The position numbers were made by a program, and so were the translations under genes. This document shows, in pieces, positions 1 to 5,048 of a DNA stretch of 5,164 bases; the stretch's first letter is position 1; each line of letters opens with the position of its first letter. The notes below the pieces were generated by a model. That model searched no databases and had not been told where the DNA came from. It worked only from the letters and a program-made list of their open reading frames with translations. This stretch comes from a candidate division NC10 bacterium SPGG6 (GTDB taxonomy: Bacteria > Methylomirabilota > Methylomirabilia > Methylomirabilales > CSP1-5). The stretch is taken from the NCBI GenBank assembly GCA_001643535.1, contig LXTG01000106.1, positions 1-5,164 of the forward strand, written 5' to 3'.

Positions 1-1020
1 TTGATCACCCCGTACTACTACCCCTCCGTTCGTGGCAATGCTGTCACGGTAGAGCGGATTGCGTCGGGACTCCGCGGGCGCGGCCATAAGGTAGAAGTCT
101 ATTCGTTGGAGGCGTTTCAGAATCGGCGAGAAATTCCCTCGGCCATCCGGGCCTTTGATCCTGATGTCCTTCATGGGTTCCATGCCTTCATGAGCGGAGA
201 CCTCGTCGTGGAGGAAGCGAGGGGGGCAGACCGACCAGCCCTGGTCACCATCACCGGAACAGATGTCAACATTGATCTGTTTCATCCTGAGCGGCGCGGC
301 AGGGTGGCGGAGGTCCTGAAGCAGGCTCAGGGGATTATCGTCTTTGATGAGAGCATCCGTAAAAAGCTCATGAGGGAAGTCCCAAGACTTGACGGAAAGA
401 TCCGGGTCATCCGGCAGACGGTCACCTGCGACGAGAAACCCGGCGATTATCGAGCCCAGTGGGAGTTCGGTTCCCAGCACATCATCTTCTTTTTTCCGGC
501 GGGGATCCGCAGAGTGAAGAATCTCACCTTTTGCATTCCTCCCCTTTCCCGACTTCAGGCCCGGTACCCGGACCTTCGCGCCCTGTATGTGGGTCCGATC
601 GTTGAGGAGGAGGAGGGAAAGCAACTCCTCAGCCTCCTTGCTGGTACCCGATGGGCTCGCTACCTGGGAGAAGTTCCCCATGACGAGATCTGTGGCATGC
701 TCCAAGAGGTGGACGTGGTGGTGAACTCCTCTCTGTCGGAGGGGGGGATGTCCAATGCCCTTCTGGAAGCCATGAGTCGGGGGGTAGCAGTCCTGGCCTC
801 GGACATCGAGGGGAACCGATCCGTCATCGTGGACGGGGTGGATGGTCTCTTCTTCACCTCCGAAGAGGACTATGAACAGAAGGCGGAACGCCTGATCCTC
901 AATCCCGATCTCCGCCACCGCCTGGGGAGTGAAGCAAAGGCGAAGATCGAAAAGGAATTTTCCCGGGAGCGAGAGATCGACGCGTATGAGCGATTCTACC
1001 TCGACCTCCTGGAGGCCTAG
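1..1020 (+). CDS. GT-B fold family 4-type glycosyltransferase, 5' end outside the window
   Basis: Cytoplasmic or membrane-peripheral sugar transferase expected to move a sugar from a nucleotide-sugar donor; acceptor unknown. The frame is open from base 1, and the first visible residues (ITPYYYPSVRGNAVTVERIA) correspond to the end of the first beta strand and the Gly-loop of GT4 enzymes. The usual start (a few residues such as MKIL) is therefore missing, and the TTG at base 1 is probably an internal Leu codon. N-terminal Rossmann domain is about residues 1-155, with TGTD at 86-89. The C-terminal donor-binding domain is about 160-320 and contains SEGGMSNALLEAMSRG at 246-261, the acid/nucleotide-binding signature, followed by ASDIEGNR. 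The two signature glutamates (E247, E256) are separated by eight residues, not the usual seven. The layout (PDVLHGFHA, TGTD, FDES, EGG, SDIEGN) recalls SenB/TIGR04348 selenosugar synthases, but that is only a resemblance. The gene ends in TAG, 74 bp before the LysR gene on the same strand. Family call strong; substrate unknown. Confidence 0.88.
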   Translation: MITPYYYPSVRGNAVTVERIASGLRGRGHKVEVYSLEAFQNRREIPSAIRAFDPDVLHGFHAFMSGDLVVEEARGADRPALVTITGTDVNIDLFHPERRGRVAEVLKQAQGIIVFDESIRKKLMREVPRLDGKIRVIRQTVTCDEKPGDYRAQWEFGSQHIIFFFPAGIRRVKNLTFCIPPLSRLQARYPDLRALYVGPIVEEEEGKQLLSLLAGTRWARYLGEVPHDEICGMLQEVDVVVNSSLSEGGMSNALLEAMSRGVAVLASDIEGNRSVIVDGVDGLFFTSEEDYEQKAERLILNPDLRHRLGSEAKAKIEKEFSREREIDAYERFYLDLLEA

Positions 1021-1034
1021 GGGAAGGGTGACGA

Positions 1035-1049
1035 ATAGCACACCCCTAT
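1035..1049 (+). promoter_or_regulatory. candidate LysR box (T-N11-A dyad)
   Basis: The interrupted dyad ATAG-N7-CTAT fits the T-N11-A rule for LysR-type operators, with T at 1036 and A at 1048. It ends 45 bp before the LysR start codon, a usual place for an autoregulatory site. Short dyads of this size also occur by chance, and no convincing -35/-10 pair was seen beside it. Confidence 0.3.
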
Positions 1050-1094
1050 CGGGGCCCAGACCCTGAGTGGCGGACCGCGACCCGAGATGATGCG

Positions 1095-2009
1095 ATGGAT
1101 ATTCGGGCGTTAGAGGTTTTTTGCAGGATCGTGGAGCTGAAAAGCTTCTCGAAGGCGGCCGAGGCGGTCTATCTGACTCAGCCGACCGTGAGCGGCCACA
1201 TCAAAGGGCTCGAAGAGTATGTGGGGCTGAAGCTCTTGGACCGGCTCGGTCGGGAGGTGGTCCCGACCCAGGCGGGCGAGCTGCTATATGGATACGCCAG
1301 GCAGGTGATTGCCCTGAGGAATCAGGCCGTACAAGCCTTGGAGGAGTACAAGGGCTCCCTGAAAGGACAGCTGATCATCGGTGGCAGCAACATTCCCGGC
1401 GAGTACGTCCTGCCCGCGCTGTTGGGCCGGTTCAAGGCCCGGTACCCGGATATTTCCATTACCTTGAGGATCGCTGACTCGCGGGAGATCGCACGGGGGG
1501 TATTGGAGGGGACGTATGAGCTCGGGGCGGTGGGTGCCAGGTTCGACAATGGGCAGTTAGTCTACCTGAAGCTCTGGGAAGATGAGCTGGTTCTCGCCCT
1601 GCCGGCTGACCACGGATGGGCTGCCAAGCCTGCAGTTGGCTTGGCAGAGCTTTCTGGACAACCGATTATTTTACGGGAGGTCGGATCTGGATCCAGGAAG
1701 GTCCTGGAGGATGCGCTCCGCTCCGCCGGCATGGACGTCGGCGCCCTGACAGTCGTGGCAGAGATAGGGAGCACCGAGGCGATCCGCCAGGCGGTGAAGA
1801 GTGGAGCGGGGATCTCGGTAATCTCACTGCGGGCCATCCAGGAGGATTTGGATCGGGGGACGCTCTCCACTGTACCCCTTGAGGGGATGAGACTTACCCG
1901 CGACTTCTATCTCGTCTATCACAAGAACCGCTCCAAATCTCCCCTCTGCGAGGCATTCTTGACCTTCCTCCTGCAATCGGTCCGTCCCAAGCCTTCCGTG
2001 GGTTCGTAA
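1095..2009 (+). CDS. LysR-type transcriptional regulator (resembles the selenium-metabolism-associated group)
   Basis: DNA-binding regulator of 304 residues, the normal LTTR length. An N-terminal winged helix-turn-helix spans about residues 1-60 (FCRIVELKSFSKAAEAVYLTQPTVSGHIKGLE is the recognisable stretch). A linker helix follows at 62-88, then a periplasmic-binding-protein-like effector domain at about 90-295 beginning GQLIIGGSNIPGEYVLP. The effector pocket features GSTEAIRQAVKSGAGISVIS (225-244), as in CysB/CysL-like members. ATG 1095 is chosen because it gives the canonical MDIRALEVF start; the two ATGs just upstream are in other frames. The Shine-Dalgarno is weak (only GAG at 1084-1086). 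It lies between a glycosyltransferase and a dead phnE remnant on the same strand, so neither gives a secure target. I recall that regulators of this look are annotated as selenium-metabolism-associated LysR proteins; this assignment is by similarity of pattern and needs a profile search. Confidence 0.9.
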   Translation: MDIRALEVFCRIVELKSFSKAAEAVYLTQPTVSGHIKGLEEYVGLKLLDRLGREVVPTQAGELLYGYARQVIALRNQAVQALEEYKGSLKGQLIIGGSNIPGEYVLPALLGRFKARYPDISITLRIADSREIARGVLEGTYELGAVGARFDNGQLVYLKLWEDELVLALPADHGWAAKPAVGLAELSGQPIILREVGSGSRKVLEDALRSAGMDVGALTVVAEIGSTEAIRQAVKSGAGISVISLRAIQEDLDRGTLSTVPLEGMRLTRDFYLVYHKNRSKSPLCEAFLTFLLQSVRPKPSVGS

Positions 2010-2087
2010 AGCTTCTCCCCTTGTCGCCTCCTTCCTATTGGGATTTCCGATCTGATGGATTGAATTTATCATGTATAGTCCTATCAA

Positions 2088-2669
2088 ATGGTTGTGGCGT
2101 TTGCCGTGGTCTTTTTTGCCAGCGCGAATCTGATGTATGCCGGGGTGTTGTTCGAGCGAGAGCAGGCGGGTTCGGTACGGCGCGGCCTGCGACTGTCGGT
2201 CTATCTTGTCGCAAAGAGTCTCCTGAACGTCCTTCGATCGATCCCAGAGATCGTATGGGCCACGGTCTTCGTCTTCGCTGTGGGGTTGGGCCCGTTCCGG
2301 GGGGTGTTAGCCTTGGGGGTGCACAATGGCGGGGTCCTGGGAAAGCTCTTTGGCGAGGTCTTGGAGAATGTAGACTGACGTCCCATCGAGGCCCTCCAGG
2401 CGACTGGAGCCAGCCGGTTTCAGATCCTGATCTACGGGATTCTTCCGCAGGCGCTTCCCCAGTTTCTTTCCTACTCACTCTACCGGTAGGAGGTGAACAT
2501 CCGGGCGGCGGCGATTCTCGGACTCGTCGGGGCTGGCGGACTGGGCCAGTAGATCCACATTGCGGTCAGTCTCTTTCTTGAAAATCAGCTCCTCACCCTC
2601 CTCCTTGCCATCTATCTCGTCGTGACCCTGGTCGATTATCTGAGCGCCTGCCTCCAGCCGTATTTAGCC
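2088..2669 (+). pseudogene. phnE: phnE-like phosphonate ABC transporter permease, broken
   Basis: Remnant of an inner-membrane permease for phosphonate or phosphite-type import. One reading frame gives recognisable PhnE sequence: LLNVLRSIPEIVWATVFVFAVGLGPFRGVLAL, then the cytoplasmic EAA loop EALQATGASRFQ...ILPQALP that contacts the ATPase, then SYSLYR, EVNIRAAAILGLVGAGGLGQ and a last membrane helix ending near LSACLQPYLA. Three in-frame stops cut it: TGA 2376-2378, TAG 2487-2489 and TAG 2550-2552. There is no frameshift between them. An in-frame TAG at 2076-2078 lies 9 bp before the ATG, and the first membrane segment of a normal PhnE (roughly the first 60 residues) is absent, so the 5' part is lost. 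The partner genes phnC (ATPase) and phnD (binding protein) are not in the window. After about 2669 the frame stays open to TAA 2793-2795 but no longer resembles PhnE. Family recognition is firm; the 3' limit is approximate. Confidence 0.82.
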
Positions 2670-2910
2670 ACGCTTCCACGCACGCATGTCCCCTGGCACA
2701 CTCTATGCACCTCCCAAATGCCGGCACCGATTACCGAGCGGCAGTCAGGAAAACCGGACGGGAATCGGGACGAAGTGGTCTCTGAGATGTCATAACTGAG
2801 CGGACCGAGATGGGCAACGTTTTGGCGGTAGCCACCCCGCCTCGCATCTCAATATGGTGCAGTCGATTCTGGGGTCCAACAGCCGCCAGGTGCTGACCGG
2901 TGCCCCTGAG

Positions 2911-2942
2911 GAGTAGCCGAGAACCAGCGGCGTGTGCTACTC
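2911..2942 (+). promoter_or_regulatory. perfect 7-bp dyad upstream of the receiver gene
   Basis: GAGTAGC (2911-2917) is the exact reverse complement of GCTACTC (2936-2942), with 18 bases between. Inside, GCCG (2916-2919) can alternatively pair with CGGC (2928-2931). The dyad ends 54 bp before the start codon and overlaps a weak -10-like TACTCT (2938-2943). It could be an operator or a leader hairpin; function is inferred from position only. Confidence 0.3.
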
Positions 2943-2980
2943 TAGCGTATGGTGATGGCTTTACCCTCCTGAGAATCGAG

Positions 2981-2990
2981 GGAGGAGAGG
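2981..2990 (+). promoter_or_regulatory. strong ribosome binding site of the receiver-DUF4388 gene
   Basis: GGAGGAGAGG lies 6 bp before ATG 2997 and fixes that start. A 5-bp stem, CCCTC (2964-2968) with GAGGG (2978-2982), overlaps its first bases and might partly mask it. Confidence 0.7.
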
Positions 2991-2996
2991 ATTCCC

Positions 2997-3785
2997 ATGC
3001 CGATGGTGCTTCTTGTTGACGCCGATCCGGACAACAGCCTTCGACTTCAAAAGGCATTCGAAGCGGGGGGCTACGAGGTCTCGGTGGCCACCAGTGGTGA
3101 GGACGCCCTTTCGATGGTAAAGAAGCGCCGGCCGGACCTGATCATTACCCAGGCCATGATGGAGGACATGTATGGTTCGGAGGTGTGTTCGATGGTCCGG
3201 GCCGACCCCACGACCAAAGAAGTTATGTTGGTCCTCATGGTCGATCGAGCTTCGCAGATGGCACATGCCGCGACCCGGACTGATGCGGACATAGTCCTTC
3301 CAGAAAACTCGCCTCCCGCCACTGTCGTGACCCGCGTGGACATTCAGGTCCGGCTTCGTGGCCTCCCAAGCGCGGCGCCCCCACGAGCTCCGGTTCAGGA
3401 AGCGGCGCGGAAGCCCCCAGAGACTGGAGCCGCGGCTACCCTGCAGGGTTCGTTGGCAGTTATGGACTTGACGGAGGTGGCCCAGGCAATCTCCATCGGC
3501 AGGAAGACAGGGCGGCTCGTGCTGTCCTTGCCGGCAGGCGAGGGGCTCATGCTGTTTGAATCTGGTCGGGTCGTGCACGCCGAGTTCGGGAAACAGACGG
3601 GAGAAGGAGCGTTCTCTGCGCTGGTGATGGCTTCCCATCGGGACCGGGGCGGTCACTTCTCCTTTATTCCCATCGAGACCCAGGAAGCGCCACATCTCCC
3701 CAAGACCATTACCAAGGATTTGGAGACCCTGCTCCTCAACGTCGCCGTGGAGATGGACGAGAGCGAAAAGGGCATGAAGAGCTGA
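2997..3785 (+). CDS. pseudo-receiver domain fused to DUF4388/PATAN domain
   Basis: Cytoplasmic two-domain signalling protein of 262 residues. Residues 3-120 are a CheY-like receiver, with the beta-1 VLLVDADPDN motif (acidic pair D8/D10), a GGYEVSVATSGEDAL helix/strand, and PDLIITQAMMEDMYGSEVC at the phosphorylation strand. The phospho-acceptor position is Gln52 instead of Asp. The conserved Thr/Ser is Val82 and the conserved Lys is Glu103 (in ADIVLPEN), so the classical aspartyl-phosphate switch appears to be lost. A Pro/Ala-rich linker spans about 121-147. Residues 149-255 match DUF4388/PATAN: LQGSL..MDLTEVAQAI...KTGRLVL, then LMLFESGRVVHAEFG, GEGAFSAL, and GGHFSF. In that family this domain follows or joins receiver modules, probably in protein-protein contacts. 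The start is fixed by the strong ribosome binding site just upstream. It stands alone on this strand and converges with the next gene. No output enzyme or DNA-binding domain is present. Domain calls strong; cellular role unknown. Confidence 0.9.
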   Translation: MPMVLLVDADPDNSLRLQKAFEAGGYEVSVATSGEDALSMVKKRRPDLIITQAMMEDMYGSEVCSMVRADPTTKEVMLVLMVDRASQMAHAATRTDADIVLPENSPPATVVTRVDIQVRLRGLPSAAPPRAPVQEAARKPPETGAAATLQGSLAVMDLTEVAQAISIGRKTGRLVLSLPAGEGLMLFESGRVVHAEFGKQTGEGAFSALVMASHRDRGGHFSFIPIETQEAPHLPKTITKDLETLLLNVAVEMDESEKGMKS

Positions 3786-3913
3786 TCACAGGCGGCGATC
3801 GCCCCCCCACCTCGATCTGCTCTATTTGACACCACGAGAGTGTTTCATTCGTCCAGTTAATTGTTCTCCGAATGTTTGCCAAGACGAGGTCATGCTCCCC
3901 CGGTCAGGGCTCC

Positions 3914-4537
3914 TTATGGTCCGTGCCAGATGAGGCTCCCGGTATGACCAATGAGGCTTAGGCGCGGCGTACCGGAAGGTAGCACGGCAACCTCGGCACG
4001 TTCCGTCGCGTGCTCGTCGGAGAGAATGAGGCGTACCGTGCCGTCGGTCTTCAGCCCCAGCGCGGCGCGAAGCTTTCCCGTCTGATCAACGAGTCCGATG
4101 GCCGGGCTGCCGTCAGGTAGTACGAACAACCCGATGCGTCTCCCGTCCTTGTCTATGAGGCTCAGATCCGGCACACCGTTCGTTCCCACTTTCACCTTGA
4201 CGCGAGTCTTCCCGTCATGGGCGGCCAAGACCAGACCATGTGAACCATCAGCATGGACGTACAGCAAAGTACGAGTCCTCTCGTTCTGGTCGGCCAGAGC
4301 GAAATTCACCGAGCCATCAGACACGCTCAACCAAGCGCGGGCCCTTCCGATCCTATCCCGAAGCACAAACTGCCCGGCCTCGACTACCTTGTCTCCCACC
4401 CCAGGCGAGGCCTGGCCCATCAGAATTAGGGCGGCGATTCCGAGAAGCCCCACGGCACCTGCCAGCCTTAAACGGCGAACCTCACGCTCCACACGGTTCT
4501 GCCTCTGCATCACGGTTCTTATCGTTGGCTCAGTCAT
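3914..4537 (-). CDS. single-pass membrane protein with tandem ~23-residue repeats, function unknown
   Basis: Not a family I recognise by name. The 207-residue product (from ATG at 4537) has a short basic cytoplasmic N-terminus (MTEPTIRTVMQRQNRVEREV), a membrane helix at about 25-43 (LAGAVGLLGIAALILMGQA), and an exported part made of repeats. These start near residues 57, 80, 103, 126, 148 and 171, with a half repeat at 194. Each follows the pattern hydrophobic-x-L-x-D-x-x-G-[KR]-x-R-x-x-L-x-V-x-x-[DN]-G-x-x-x-L. The alternation of short strands with DG turns suggests a stacked beta structure. The Arg-rich N-terminus predicts N-in, C-out. The frame extends to an upstream ATG at 4603, but the added 22 residues look like translated leader, and a good Shine-Dalgarno sits before 4537. 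The stop is TAA at 3914-3916. The upstream edge is only about 80 bp from the CTAG-bounded repeat elements. Coding status is good; function unassigned. Confidence 0.82.
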   Translation of the reverse strand: MTEPTIRTVMQRQNRVEREVRRLRLAGAVGLLGIAALILMGQASPGVGDKVVEAGQFVLRDRIGRARAWLSVSDGSVNFALADQNERTRTLLYVHADGSHGLVLAAHDGKTRVKVKVGTNGVPDLSLIDKDGRRIGLFVLPDGSPAIGLVDQTGKLRAALGLKTDGTVRLILSDEHATERAEVAVLPSGTPRLSLIGHTGSLIWHGP

Positions 4538-4540
4538 CGC

Positions 4541-4550
4541 TCCCTCCCTT
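4541..4550 (-). promoter_or_regulatory. ribosome binding site deciding the start at 4537
   Basis: Read on the minus strand this is AAGGGAGGGA, ending 3 bp before ATG. It contains GGAGGG at a suitable distance and supports the shorter form of the repeat protein. The competing ATG at 4603 has only GGAG two bases ahead of it, which is too close. Confidence 0.6.
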
Positions 4551-4620
4551 CGACGTCTCACTTCGAACTCCCGCCGCACTACAAATTCTGTTCCTCCGCT
4601 CATATCTCCGCACCCTAGCT

Positions 4621-4676
4621 AGTGCCGCACCAATTATTTCTTGCTAACATCCCACTCTGGTGCGGCACTTCCGCTA
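4621..4676. repeat. 56-bp left module, copy 1 (12-bp inverted repeat)
   Basis: Near-identical to 4817-4872, with one difference: A at 4654 against C at 4850, in the loop. Both arms of the 12-bp inverted repeat are perfect in the two copies. Confidence 0.9.
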
Positions 4677-4733
4677 TGGGGGCAGGCCCCCCTTCGGCGC
4701 TCGGCGGTGGCCTCGCTGAGCACCCCCCCAGGC

Positions 4734-4754
4734 GTAGGGGAGCCTCTCCCCTAC
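4734..4754. repeat. GC-rich hairpin in conserved block, copy 1
   Basis: GTAGGGGAG and CTCCCCTAC form a perfect 9-bp stem with loop CCT. There is no T-run on either side, so it is not a standard intrinsic terminator. Confidence 0.75.
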
Positions 4755-4816
4755 CACCCCTCAGTGCCCCTCGCGGAAGCTTTGGGTCCTTACGGGGAGC
4801 AAGCTGAAGGGGCACT

Positions 4817-4872
4817 AGTGCCGCACCAATTATTTCTTGCTAACATCCCCCTCTGGTGCGGCACTTCCGCTA
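4817..4872. repeat. 56-bp left module, copy 2 (12-bp inverted repeat)
   Basis: Direct repeat of 4621-4676 at a 196-base offset. The stem arms are 4817-4828 and 4854-4865. It begins inside the 12-bp palindrome GGCACTAGTGCC (4811-4822) formed where the two elements join. Confidence 0.9.
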
Positions 4873-4964
4873 GTCCCGAAAGCGTTTCCCGAAGAGACGC
4901 TCGTCCCATCGGGACGGAGCGGGATTCGGCGCTCGGCTGTGCCCTCGCTGAGCACCCCCCAGGC

Positions 4965-4985
4965 GTGGGGGAGGCTCTCCCCTAC
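4965..4985. repeat. GC-rich hairpin in conserved block, copy 2
   Basis: GTGGGGGAG and CTCCCCTAC form the equivalent stem with loop GCT. The A-to-G change at 4967 turns one A-U pair into G-U in the plus-strand RNA, so the fold survives the change. Confidence 0.7.
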
Positions 4986-5048
4986 AACCCCTCAGTGCCC
5001 CTGGCGGTATCTTGTGAATCTTAGAGAAGCTAAATAGAAGGGCACTAG

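Larger units (their letters stand above)
2670..2996. other. non-coding stretch between phnE remnant and the receiver gene
   Basis: No credible protein is encoded on either strand in these 327 bases. Two possible secondary structures are visible. The first is at 2807-2850: GAGATG pairs with CATCTC, enclosing GGCGG paired with CCGCC. The second is the dyad at 2911-2942, listed separately. No T-run follows either, so they do not look like classical intrinsic terminators. No good sigma-70 promoter pair was found, although the regulatory region of the downstream gene must lie here unless it is read from further upstream. Confidence 0.5.
4619..4818. mobile_element. hairpin-rich MITE-like element, copy 1
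   Basis: About 200 bp, non-coding, bounded by CTAGTGCC (4619-4626) and its exact inverse GGCACTAG (4811-4818). The order of parts is as follows. A 12-bp perfect stem AGTGCCGCACCA (4621-4632)/TGGTGCGGCACT (4658-4669) has a 25-base AT-rich loop. A short hairpin GGGGG (4678-4682)/CCCCC (4687-4691) follows. Next is a conserved GC-rich block (4693-4776) with a perfect 9-bp, 3-base-loop hairpin at 4734-4754. Last is a 9-bp stem AGTGCCCCT (4763-4771)/AGGGGCACT (4808-4816). The 4-bp CTAG ends could be a target duplication; CTAG is also present just outside at 4615-4618. No transposase is present, so if mobile it would depend on a helper elsewhere. Structured RNA or an attenuator-like repeat is the main alternative. 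Confidence 0.55.
4815..5048. mobile_element. hairpin-rich MITE-like element, copy 2
   Basis: Second, head-to-tail copy of about 234 bp, sharing CTAG 4815-4818 with copy 1 and ending GGCACTAG at 5041-5048. The left 56 bases (4817-4872) match copy 1 at all but one position. The spacer then differs completely (4873-4924, 52 bases against 16) and folds into its own hairpins: AGCGTTTC (4881-4888)/GAGACGCT (4894-4901) and CGTCCC (4902-4907)/GGGACG (4911-4916). The GC-rich block returns at 4925-5007 with about six substitutions and a one-base deletion. The right stem is AGTGCCC (4994-5000)/GGGCACT (5040-5046), one pair-run shorter than in copy 1. Confidence 0.55.

Noticed and set aside
1045..1054. 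CCTATCGGGG-type short hairpin after the glycosyltransferase gene as a terminator
   Set aside because: Only about four base pairs and no following T-run.
2376..2552. Stop-codon recoding (TGA or TAG read as an amino acid) in the phnE-like frame
   Set aside because: Both TGA and TAG occur inside it, while intact genes here end with TAG, TGA and TAA. The N-terminus is also missing, so a pseudogene is simpler.
2961..3695. Long minus-strand open frame across the receiver gene
   Set aside because: It is a by-product of GC-rich coding sequence. Its translation has no recognisable domain, and the plus strand has clear receiver and DUF4388 motifs.
3794..3803. Palindrome GGCGATCGCC containing the octamer GCGATCGC (HIP1-like)
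   Set aside because: A single occurrence in GC-rich DNA, no T-run after it to act as a terminator, and nothing else in the window points to cyanobacteria.
4098..4647. Plus-strand open frames opposite the repeat-protein gene
   Set aside because: They are low-complexity, Ser/Pro/Arg-rich translations of the antisense strand. The minus-strand frame has a Shine-Dalgarno, a membrane helix and periodic repeats.
4621..4872. CRISPR array
   Set aside because: Only two copies, each with a long internal inverted repeat, spacing of 196 bases and no regular short spacers.
4641..5037. Open frames running through the repeat elements
   Set aside because: Their translations are Pro/Leu/Arg-rich and only reflect C- and G-runs; frames differ between the two copies because of the indels.
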